Source: Epithemia pelagica
Taxonomy: Eukaryota > Bacillariophyta > Bacillariophyceae > Surirellales > Surirellaceae
DNA length: 64,000 bases
Direction: 5' to 3'
Assembly: GCA_946965045.2 (NCBI GenBank)
Contig: OX337230.1
Coordinates: 1,426,001 to 1,490,000, forward strand
Shown: positions 49,381 to 59,932 of the stretch, piece after piece
How positions within the stretch are numbered: the first letter of the stretch is position 1
Layout of the letters: the number at the start of each line of letters is the position of its first letter
Translations under genes and position numbers: made by a program
The notes under the pieces: model-generated
Told to the model about the DNA's origin: nothing
The model's database searches: none
The model's input: the letters and a program-made list of their open reading frames with translations, nothing else

Positions 49381-52300
49381 ATGAAATCCCAAACGACGAA
49401 CCAACGACCTGTTCGACGACGACGACAACGACCGTTGAGTCCTTCCATGTCCCTCCAATGGCTCTGGCTTTTCTTGTTCACGGTCCAATTTTCACAAAAA
49501 GACACCTCTTTTCTTCACGGAGTGCAAGCCTTTTCCACTATTTCCCCTCCACCAAGACCTTTACCCTCGAGAACGCTCCTCCAGTTTTCGCAGCCCGGCG
49601 ACCGATTCGACACAGATGCCAACGACGACGACGAAAACTACCGAATCAATGGTGATATAAATGGTCAAGTCTTGAGAAGCAAAACAAGCACTGTCGACAA
49701 TCTACCAGCCGAGAACGATCCATCGTCACACGAAGAAGAAGAAGAAGAAGAAGAAGAAGAAGAAAACAACCACCATCCCCTTTCGACACTGGTGTATTAT
49801 CAACGACCCACCATTACTCCCTATCATATTCTTCATCCCCGAGTGTCACCCAAAATCTTGGGAGACGGGCCAGTGGAAGCCAGACCACTGTATCGGGTAC
49901 TGCTTCTCATGGAGCAAGCGCTCCGTTCCATGATGGAAACCTGCAACAGTGAGGATTTTCCGCCACTTGTTCGCATGGAGCATCCCATTGCTGTTGGCAC
50001 GGTCGATCCACTGGCTTGGATATCGGCTCAACAACAACGATTGTCCTCCACGCCACAATCGTATTTTTACTGTCAAACACAAGAAGAAGATTTGGAAGTC
50101 GCCGCGATTGGAGCCTTGCATACCTGCCATGCGACCGAGACCGTGTTGACGTATTTGGAACGTCCCGATTGGCCCCAGTCGAGTCGATGGTATGGAGGAC
50201 AACGGTTTGATCCAGACTCCCAACAGCAATCGGCAGAATGGAGTGACTTTGGATCCAACGCCTGGTGGATCTTGCCCACGATCGAAATGCGCCGGGAGGG
50301 CAATCAAACCATTGTCTTTGCGGTTCATGTACGTCCGGACAAGGTCCACGAAACCTTGAATCTGATTCAACAAATTTCCGACCAATCCATGGAACAACGA
50401 CCACCCACCACATTGCCTCCTCTCCTGTCACGGAGTACCCACTACCAAACCGCAGATGGACTGGTACAGGATGGCCAAGAGTTGTATGAGGAAGCCGTTG
50501 CCAAGGCCATTGACGCCATGGACAAACGCAACGACCAGAAAGACGATCATCATCAAGTCTTGAAAAAGGTGGTCCTTTCCAGAGTTCAGAGAATGCAACT
50601 GGGTGTCAACGATTTCTGTGCCTTGGCCGTACTGCGTCGGTGGAAATACGGAGGCAACGAAGGTGGTCACTTGTTTTGGATGCAACCTGGAAGGACTTGG
50701 AGTCCACGGTCGCGCCCATCTTGTGAATTCTTTGGGTGTGCACCAGAGCGTTTGTTCCGTGTACAAGCGACGGACAGTAGCAATCCGCGGGTGCAGAGTG
50801 AGGCTTTGGCTGGCACCCGACCTCGAGGATCCACCATTGCCGAAGATGCCAAACTTCTTCAAGAGCTTCTCGAATCGCCCAAGGACCGTCACGAAAACCA
50901 AATCACGGGAGATTTTATTGCACGCGTATTTTCAGAAATGACTCAAAAGGGCATGATTCTTTCGGGGAAATCACCCGGCTCAACAAAGGATCCTTCAGGT
51001 CAAACGGAAGAGAGCTCAAACTTTTTTGTTCGTCGTCTGTTGCACCTTCAGCATTTGTGTCAATCCTTCAATGCCACTCTGTCACATCCAAGTCAGGCAT
51101 TGAATGTAACCCGATTCATGTTATCGAATATGCACCCTACACCAGCAGTTTGTGGAGATCCGCTCATCCCTGCATTGGATTTTATTCGGAAATACGAGTC
51201 TGTTGGCTTTGACCGCGGCTTCTACGCTGGACCTATCGGCTACGTGGGCCGGGATGCCAGTGACATTTTTGTTGCTCTCCGATCTGCTCTCCTTACCAAA
51301 GACGAGAATAACAAACAACCTCATGACCGTGCGACGCGTCATGCCGAATCTTCTCTTTTGGTATACGCTGGCGCTGGTATTGTTCCGGGATCAACCGTGA
51401 AAGGAGAATGGGCAGAAACAAACTACAAGCTCGCCGTCATCTCGTCGGTTTTCCCGCAGTCACCGATGACGCTTCAGGGCGCTCCAACCCCGAACGTAGC
51501 ATGGGCTGCAGCATTCTTGGAGGAACTGATCCGAAACGGTGTGACGCAATTCTACGTTTGTCCGGGATCGCGATCGACACCTCTTGTGGTGGCACTTTCT
51601 CGGGCAGCTCGATCGCGAGTTGGCGTTGTTCAGGTGACGAGCGTCCACGACGAGCGATCGGCAGCGTTCCGAGCAGTCGGCTATGCAAGAGGGTCCAACC
51701 GTCCTGCCGCGGTCGTCACGTCGAGTGGCACGGCGGTAGCTAATCTGTATCCAGCAGTCGTGGAGGCGGGAATGGATGGGGTGCCTCTTTTGCTTCTGAC
51801 CGCTGATCGACCCTACGAAAGCCGCGATACTGGTTCAAACCAAGCAATTGATCAAGTCAAGGTATTTTCTAGTACCTACATACGCTGGTTTCGAGATATA
51901 CTTCCACCGTCGGACGATGTCCCAATCTCTCTGGCACTCTCAGACGCTGGACACGCCGTACGAGTTGCTCGGAATCAACGGGGACCTGTTCATGTGAATA
52001 TTCAATTCCGCGAGAACCTAGCACCCGATGCAGGACCAGTTCGAAACGATGATAGGATCAATCCAGGAGCACGTTTCAACGCTCAACGTTTTACTGAGAC
52101 ACCGCATTTCGAAAGGTGGTCGATTTCAGGAAGCACATATGGGAGAGAAATGAAGTCGTTCTCGTACTCCCAAGAGAGCGAAGCTGCAAGAGAGCTATCA
52201 CGAATGATTTCAAACTCGAGGCGAGGAATAATTGTCGTTGGTAACGTTCGATCATCTTTGCTAGATGACGCTGAGTCTCACAGCTCCATAGCCGATACAA

Positions 52301-55300
52301 TCTCTGACTTTGCCCAACAAACTGGTTTTCCTATTTTTGCGGGCGTTCAGCAAGTTGCTCTTCGATTTAGGAGCCCAGCCGTCGTTCTTTTTGCGGAGCA
52401 TCTTCTCAAATGCCCTGCAATTGCCAACAATCTGAAACCTGACCTTATCATTCAAATTGGATCTCCGCTTGTATCCTCGGAAGTGCCGGCAATGATTGAA
52501 AGATCTTCTAAAGATGCAGAGAATGAAACCAACCATGTTCTGATTCATTCATTCACGCCTTCAGAGAGAATCGATCCAATGTTCACCGTTACGCATCTTA
52601 TTTCCGCAGATTGCCCTGTTTTTCTAAAAGCGGTCATGTCACAATTAGACGGTCACTGCGGAAGCGAACTGAGTCCATTAGTGGTTTTGGGCAAACGCTT
52701 GCAGGGGCAAATGAAGTTGATTGTCCAGAAAGCTTCTGAGGACCTTCTGACCGAGGATACCGGTATTTCCGAACCACAGATAGTCATGGCTATTGCTGAG
52801 TCATACCTGGAGGGTTCAGATAATTCTATTTTTCTGTCAAACTCAATGCCGATAAGAGATTCTGAGTTTTTCCTGTACCCTCTTTCTGACAAAGTCAGCA
52901 ACATCTCTTTCACCACAGGATCAAACAGAGGCGCAAGCGGAATAGACGGGATTGTTGGTAAGTGGCGACTGACTGCAACATGGTTTCATAGTTCCTTTAA
53001 CTGCCCTGTGCCTCATGAAATTCACTTTCGATGCAAAAATGGGGATGGATCAATGGATGTGATATCTGGGGATGGACGGATGTAGCATCGGCCGCTGGCT
53101 TTGCCGAGGCAACTGCCAAACCAACAACACTGGTTGTTGGAGATGTCTCAACGTTGCACGATATCGGGTCCTTTCATAATCTTGCAGAACGAACAAGGTC
53201 GTCGAAACACGGACAAAGTAAGCGACCACACCCACTTACAACCTTGGTTGTCAACAATGATGGTGGAGGTATTTTCTCCTTTCTCCCAATTGCACGCCAT
53301 GGAGACGATGTCTCATTTGACGAATTATTTGGGACTCCAACAAATTCTTTCTCCTTCCAAAAAGCTTGCGAAGCCTTCGGGCTCCCATACAGAAAAGCAA
53401 CAGAGATGGGCACTTTGACAAAGACACTTTCTAAGTTTTCGCCTGGTGGTTTATCCAGTCTTGTCGAGGTTGTGGTTGCGTCGAGAGAGCAAAACGTTTT
53501 GATACACAAGCGAATATCGAGGGATGTCGCGAGTTACGTCGATCTTGTTCTGGCCTCCGATTTATCAGCCGGTACTTATCCACATCGTAGCTACGTGAAG
53601 AGCTACTCAAACGACTTTCAGAGGCCTCCGGTTCTGGAAGAAAAGAAAACCGTTGTTCTATTGCATGGCTGGATGGGTGACAAGACTGACTGGGACGAGG
53701 TCGGTCTATGTCTTTCTGGCATGTTACCCTCCGGTTGGTCGGTCGAGGCTGTTGATCTGGTCCAATATGGAGAAGAAAGCCAAAGTGTTTCTGTGGATAC
53801 TGAAATCCTTCGTCGCTCTCTCTGCCTTCCTCTCCAACAGCCGGTCGGTGATCTATCTGTCGGTGGTATCGCTGAGACGGTTTTGAAGTCTTTAAGAAGT
53901 CACGGCGTGACAAAAGTGGATGCTCTTGTTGGATACTCCCTGGGAGGACGCGTTGCACTGAACATTGTCGATCGATTTTCCTCTGCTGGTGGTCTAATTC
54001 ACAATGACACTAGACTCGTCTTACTCAGTTCATTTACTGAGAGCAAGGGTACAGAGCAATCGCAGGACTCAATCTCAAGGAAAAGTAGAGATGACCTGAT
54101 AGCCCAGGCCATTCGGAATCGTTGGTTAAAAGCATGTTTGTATAAATGCCCAACACGAAAAGTCCTCTGTTGGGATGAATTCTTGGAGAACTGGTATAGT
54201 TCGCCATTATGGGCTGAAATTGATTGCAATCCAGGTTTCCCCGAAATGAAGAGGAAGCGCTCCATGATCCTGGAGGGCCATGGAACAGAACTGGCAGAGA
54301 TCCTGTCTTGTTGTTCTCCTCCCAGGAATGTTCGATCGGTCGACTCGAAGGGGTTTCCAACCCCGACATTCCTTGTCGCGGGAGAGTTGGACAACAAATA
54401 TTGTGAGCTCATGATGCGTTGGCTGGAAGAAAACAAAGGACAAACTAAGTTCGACAAAGTGAAGGGAGCTGGACATGCAATTCTCCTTGAGAATCCTTTG
54501 GTTGTAGCGGAGAAAATTGCTGATTTCCTTCAGAGAAAAGATGCTCTCCCGGATCACCATAGTTGTGAGGATTCTCCTTCAGCTCCCTGCTCGAAATTTG
54601 CTGAGTCCTCTACTCTGAATCCAGATGTAATAGAAGGTTCCGTAGGAAACTTTAAAGCAAGAACGAAGCGCTTCACCTTGGAAATGGTGGATTCGTCTGG
54701 TCGCAGGAGCTCCGTTTCTGGACTCGGGTGGGGCGAGCGGGCAATCAAGTCGAGCAAATTGGCATCACGTAATGGCCTTCTTCTTCAGCTTCAGTCCACT
54801 GGATGTGGTAGTGTTGGACTAGGAGAGATTTCACCTTTAAAAGGAGTCCACGATGAAAGCTTGGAGGACGTGATTGTACAGATTCAAAAGGTACAAGCCG
54901 TTCTCGAACGAGGAGGGGATGAGGTTAATATAGACCCTCGGAAAACCCTTGAACTTCGTGGGTACTTGAGCGACTGGATTCATGAACAATTTTCTGGTAT
55001 CCAATTGTTCCCTTCCGTTCGAGCAGGTGTAGAAATGGCGCTGCTTGGTTTGTCTGCACACAAGCTTGGAGCCCCCTTGTATCAGGCGATTCTCCTCTAT
55101 GCGTTCGGTCGTGAATGCCTTCAAAAATCCTGGGTCGAGCTTAATGGTTTTATGACAAGAATGCCATCGCAAGGCTTCGAAGCTTCTTACAACTTTAGAT
55201 CAACGAAGGTCAAGGTTGGCCATCGTTCTCGGAACGAAGATATTGATGCCATCGTTGCCTCTCTTGGTCAGTTGGACGCCACCGTCGGGCGCGAGAACGG

Positions 55301-56540
55301 AAATCTCCGACTTGACGCCAACCGATCATGGAACAGAACTGAGGCTAAGAGTTTCGTGGACGGTTTAGAAGAATTGAGAATTCATGATCGAATTGATTTC
55401 ATCGAAGAGCCATTGTATTCCGTTGGTGGAGTAAGTTTCAAGAGTCACGTTGCTTCTCTTGAAGAATGGTCCCACCAGGTCAATATACCGTACGCCCTTG
55501 ATGAATCAATCGCCGAACTTGCGTTTTCTCATGGATTCAAGTTTTCGTTGATTGAGAAAGAGATGCTACATGTATTCAAAAGTGGTCAACGCGGATGCGT
55601 GGCACTTGTTTTGAAACCCTCTTTGCTCGGAATGGAATTATCCATACAAATTGCTCGTCTCGCTCGGCAGAAGCTAAAAATGGGAGCTGTATTCTCGTCT
55701 TGTTTTGAAAGTGGTACTGGACTTGCACACGTCGGATCGTTGGCCGCTGCCTCTGATGCCATCGAAAGTGAGGCTTGCAGTTTTTCTCACGGACTTGGAA
55801 CATATGTACTTCTTGGAGGCGACACCATCACACCTCCTTTCTCTTCTTATGTGAATGGCAGAGGAATGCTAAACATAGCATCCATATCCCGTGCCATGTA
55901 TGGTCTGTCTCTCGATGAAATGGCAATTGAGGACGACGTATCGAATCTCATCAATGAGGAGACAATTGTTGAGGAATTTGGGAGCGAAGAAGATGAACTT
56001 AGTACTATCGTTTCAATCGATCTCCCTTTCTCAGCCAAAACAGCTCATTCCCGATTCACAGATCTTCCCCAGCAACCAAGGTGGTCCCCGTGGTTGAGCA
56101 GTGTTTCGTACCAAGGAGAAGAATCGGAATGGAAAATAAATATACGTGGAATACCTCTGAGATGGCGTGCAAAGAGTCAACTTATGACCAATCCATGGTT
56201 GGGAATCCAATGGGAATCTGTTTCCGGTGTGCCTAATCGTGGAAAAGTTGAATTCATTCCAAAGAACAGTGAAACATGCCAGATGAAAGTATGTATTGCC
56301 ATAATCCCACCTCGTGTTTTGAATCCACTTTTTCGGAGAGCAAAGTCTCTCGTTTTGGAAGACTTCATAAGTAACAAGATTGTCAAGTGGTCATTGGAAA
56401 TGTTTCGAGACGTGGTAAAAGCGGATTTAGCTATCGAAAGTGGAGATGTGGAGCTGGGTGATGCATTGTTCGGAGCAGTAGAAGGCAAAGCAACAGCGAT
56501 CGAAGAAACGCTGAAATTTTCCTCAAAGACGGGCGAGTGA
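49381..56540 (+). CDS. PHYLLO: PHYLLO-type phylloquinone synthesis protein (MenF-MenD-MenH-MenC fusion with C-terminal SRPBCC-like domain)
   Basis: Two exons (49381-52957, 53086-56540), 2343 residues. Start ATG 49381 gives a signal peptide ending GVQAFSTISPP, a plastid motif. Order: MenF isochorismate synthase (to ~690; SEALAGTRPRG, MHPTPAVCGDP, GEWAETNYK); MenD thiamine-diphosphate synthase (~705-1360; PGSRSTPL, HDERSAAF, GDVSTLHDIG and NNDGGGIF); MenH alpha/beta hydrolase (~1379-1650; LLHGWMGD, GYSLGGR, Asp in AGELDNKY, His in GAGHAILLENP); MenC o-succinylbenzoate synthase (~1690-2090; STKVKVG, LDANRSW, FIEEP, ALDES). A final ~160 residues look like an SRPBCC lipid-binding fold. Together these turn chorismate into o-succinylbenzoate for phylloquinone of photosystem I. 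Land-plant PHYLLO has MenC before MenH; here the order is reversed. A GAA run encodes polyglutamate near residue 120. Confidence 0.95.
52958..53085 (+). other. 128-bp intron in PHYLLO
   Basis: Donor G/GTAAGT at 52958 and acceptor GATGTAG at 53085. Joining restores the MenD stretch GIDGIVASAAGFAEAT; both frames stop or lose similarity without it. Confidence 0.9.
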
Positions 56541-57324
56541 AGAGAAAGCCTGCCCGACACGCTGGTGTCCATCGTTGGGTTCGGACAAGGCCTGAGAAAA
56601 GACCTTTGTTCTTGGTCCCTCAATGGATTCGTCACATGATGGACTGCTTAGATGTCTTGCATGCCCAAAAGTGCTCACGAAAGCAAGCGACAGATCTTCT
56701 TCAGATCCCCCTTTAGGTCACTCAGTTGAATATTTAACGAAGAAACTGATGATTATCCATATATATCCGTCATGTTTGCTCTAGACTCCGGACAACCCTA
56801 AACCCTAAATTGAGACTCTGCAGACCATGGGGGACATATAATGAGCCTATGCTCTGAGAGATACCTATTAAGCATTGAGAATTGAGAACAAAAATAGAAA
56901 AGGAAGGCATGAATTTCATTTATTCAAAGTTTTCAACCCTACAAATATTCTCTCACCGGGCACGAGTAGCTCGGCCCCGCGTCGCAATAGCTACTAATAG
57001 CAATGATAGGAATACGGTTACGCTTTCGTCGCAACGTCCAGACTATGGTCTGAACTATGGTCAACCTTGATAGCTTTAAGCTTTCGAATCGACTGGTTGG
57101 AGGAGTTCTTCTCCCACCTCTAAGTATCCAGGATGAAGGGTATAACAGCGATCATGTTAGGATACCACTTCAAGCTCGAAATCGGATTCAAGCTAGTGGT
57201 CGTGTGACCGGACCCGAAGAACCAATCATACTGAGAGATAAAAAAGGATTGTTCACGACAAGGTTGACCATCCCGTATGGTATCTATGGATGAAAAAGCC
57301 CAGACGATCTCGTAGTATTATAGA
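56541..57324. other. Intergenic
   Basis: 784 bp between two + strand genes; AT-rich; nothing recognised. Confidence 0.4.
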
Positions 57325-58140
57325 ATGAGGGCTTCCGTTTTAAACGTAGGTTTGTATCGTTCAGGTTCGACTAGCCTCGCCACCGCTGCGGCCATCGGCG
57401 GATGGCGAGTCTACCGCGAATTTCCCTCGCTGTCAAAACAAACTCTCAGGCACATCCTTTTGGACCCCACTGTCGCTGTCAAGGAATGGTGGTCAAGCAA
57501 TGGCAAACACGAGATGCTCGATCTGGTCAAGACTTATGATCTTGTGGGGGACGGGTTTGTTTCTTTGTTCCCATTCCTGCCTGTCGACGAGATCCAATCT
57601 TTCGTCAAGAATGCCATGAGAGAGGGAATCAAAATTATTTTTGTCGCAACTCAGCGTGGTCTAGAGCAGACGGTCTTGTCAGAACTTCATCACTGGGTTC
57701 GAGAAAACCTGGAAGAACGAACCGGATTGTCAGTCGAGAACCGATGCCTTCTAGAAGAGAATCTAAGAGTTAGAGCAGAGCGTCATCAAAGAAGACTGGA
57801 GACATTTCCCTGCGATCTGGTAATCCTGAAGCTTGAGGAGAAAAGTGAGTGGGCATACAGCCTCGAGCGACTCTTCGGTCAGGTTAAAGAAGAAACGAAA
57901 CCGATCGACTGGAACAAAGCTCTACAACAGGCAGGCCATCAAAACAAGAACCCTCCTCGACCTGTGGAAGGAGTGCTCCTCACAATGCGTATCGGAAACG
58001 ATAGTCAAGAGGCAAAACTCAAAATATCTCGCCTTCTGTCGAGTTTGAACCAGGACAAGCTGTGCCAATATCAATTGACGAGCGACTTTAACTTGGCCGA
58101 CAAGTCTTGCTTGGTGGACCGTTCGACGCACATAGAGTAA
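57325..58140 (+). CDS. Sulfotransferase-like protein
   Basis: 271 residues. The N-terminus NVGLYRSGSTSLATAA matches the 5'-phosphosulfate loop of the sulfotransferase family that begins with GxxRxGTTSL. A conserved-looking LVGDGFVSLFPFLPVDE follows, then IIFVATQRGLEQTVLSELHHW and DLVILKLEE, as in the 3'-phosphate-binding region. The protein is within the usual ~270-320 residue range, and no signal peptide is seen. It would transfer sulfate from PAPS; acceptor unknown. The central Ser in the loop replaces the more usual Thr. The last ~70 nt overlap the antisense Snu23-like remnant. Confidence 0.6.
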   Translation: MRASVLNVGLYRSGSTSLATAAAIGGWRVYREFPSLSKQTLRHILLDPTVAVKEWWSSNGKHEMLDLVKTYDLVGDGFVSLFPFLPVDEIQSFVKNAMREGIKIIFVATQRGLEQTVLSELHHWVRENLEERTGLSVENRCLLEENLRVRAERHQRRLETFPCDLVILKLEEKSEWAYSLERLFGQVKEETKPIDWNKALQQAGHQNKNPPRPVEGVLLTMRIGNDSQEAKLKISRLLSSLNQDKLCQYQLTSDFNLADKSCLVDRSTHIE

Positions 58141-58405
58141 CCGAGTTTGCGTTGATGCTTGCGGCGGTTGATGTGATCCAAATACGTATGCGAATCTTTC
58201 AAGTAGCAATCGCAAACTTTGCAGTACCAACCGACGCCAGTTTTGACGACCGCGTCTCCGGGAGACTTGTTGTCGTTGTCTTCGTCCCCTACGGCGCTCT
58301 TGCTCTTGGTAGCGGCTTCAACCGAGACCATTTCGGTCGTTCCTATTCTCTCGTCAATGTCGGAAACCTTTAGACTACTTCGAGCCTTGAGAAACGCTCG
58401 CTTGG
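58071..58405 (-). pseudogene. Snu23/ZMAT2-like spliceosomal zinc-finger fragment
   Basis: The minus-strand frame holds the U1-type C2H2 finger of Snu23/ZMAT2: GVGWYCKVCDCYLKDSHTY, then LDHINRRKHQRKLG, then SMCVERSTK, where the family has SMRVERS. Upstream the same frame gives a typical preceding segment (SKRAFLKARSSLKVSDIDE) but meets a TGA near 58413. The C-terminal helices of the full protein, about 100 residues, are missing after a stop at 58071. Both ends are therefore cut, and the 3' end overlaps the sulfotransferase-like gene. Full Snu23 acts in the U4/U6.U5 tri-snRNP; this copy is probably non-functional unless introns rescue it. Confidence 0.6.
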
Positions 58406-58507
58406 ACCCTTCTGGTCACGCTGCATTTCGTCGGCTGCAACCGTTGCACCAGCGGTGTGGTTGTTTAGTTTTGTGTTTATTTTACGCTCTAGTGTTTGGG
58501 GGAACTT

Positions 58508-59932
58508 CTAAGCGGTGAGTTCGCAGAGAAGTGGGGCGGTTGCCGTGGTGGGCAGGTAGTGTTCCATGCTGGCCGGGGAGTAGATCGGAGTTATCGGTGC
58601 AAAGTGTGGCCGTGAAAGATTTTGCAATTGTGTCGTTCGTTTCTGTCTGGTGGTGTGATATTGGTGGATGGCTGTCATGCGGTTGTTGACATGGACTGCC
58701 AAGCTTGTGACGATGGCGTGGCTGAGGGATGCCTTGGCAAAGTGTCCCATAGAGTATATATGGGCTTCTGGGTAGCAAAATTTTTTTGTCTCCTTGTTGG
58801 CGGCTGTGAGAAGGTTGGCTGGGGCGTGAGTGGTTTCTTGAAAGAGTGCGAAAGCTTGTGGGTGTGCACTGCTGCGATGACTGTTTTTTCCGAAGTGTGG
58901 GTCGTTCCACGTTGGCGGTTTGGCTGGATGAAAGAGGTGTGGTTGGTGTTCACTTGGGAAAAGGAGGTTTTCAGCAAAAGAACCTAGTCCTCCTAGGTGA
59001 TCGACCGTAAAGGGGAGGAGGTATACCCCGTTGTCGTAGAGGTGTTGTGCAGTGGTGGGGTCTCGACAGAATTTGTCACGTGCTGCGTCCTGGTGCGTCT
59101 TGGAGGCCATACAGGCAATGTTTTCGTGGTCAGACGGGTCCAGGATTGGCAGTGGTTTCTGTGGAGGGGGGACTGTGATATCGATAGCGGTGTATCGAAA
59201 GTGCTGGTTTCTGTGTGGTTGTTTCAGAAGCATGCCGACGTGCGCTGGTCGGATGTTTCGGCTGTGTTGTGGAGCCAGGCCTGGCGGTTCAACATGTACG
59301 TCCAGGCTTGTGTCCACTGCTTTTGCTGCGGGGGCTATTTGGCGAAGGACATCAAACAGGGTGTCTCTGATAGCATTCGATAGGGGAGTCTTGGAGGTGG
59401 CGCTGCACGAAAACAAGTGGTCCCCTTGTGCGTCAAGTGTCGTTTTCTTTGCACATTTGCAAGATTTCGGAGCCAGTTGGTTGGGGTCATGGGAGAACAG
59501 AGGTAGACGTAATTTTCTCCTCATGGCGGGTTTGAAGACCGCGTTATCAAGTCTGAATTTGGAGGCTGTCAGCGGTAGGGAAAAGGCCATGCTTGTGAGT
59601 GGTGAAAGCAGTGAAGGTAAGAAGATGCGTTGGTTTGTGTCTGTTATCGTGAACAGTCTTTCGATGGCGTGTTCTCTCATGATGTGGTTCATCATGCTGT
59701 TGTGTGTGTGTCGGTCATACCGAGATGGGGTATAGAGGGCTTCGTCTGCCAGTTCGTGTGCAAAAAACGAGAGGCCTTTTTGGAATTTGGTCGTGGTTGG
59801 TGTGGTTGAGTCTTCCCAGTTTTGGAATGGCCGGCTGTGGACGGCTGGAATTGCTGTGTCCGTGGACGACGCAAGGTTGATTGCTCGCACGGTCTGAGTG
59901 AGAAATCGCGGGTATGCTGCGGAGGAAGCCAT
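58508..59932 (-). pseudogene. LINE C-terminal part: zinc knuckle and restriction-like endonuclease
   Basis: 474 codons. After an RT-thumb-like helical region there is a CKCAKKTTLDAQGDHLFSC knuckle (C-x-C-x(10)-H-x(3)-C), the usual landmark in LINE elements. It is followed by YTAIDITVPPP, a later Lys in ASKTHQDAARDKF, and VYLLPFTVDHLGGLGSF, resembling the PD-(D/E)xK-like endonuclease placed after RT in R2-like elements. The frame is open left to 58508. The preceding RT is in another frame; reading this frame back past its ATG gives RLGGLGYQM, which is what RT-side LINE sequence usually looks like. Confidence 0.7.
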
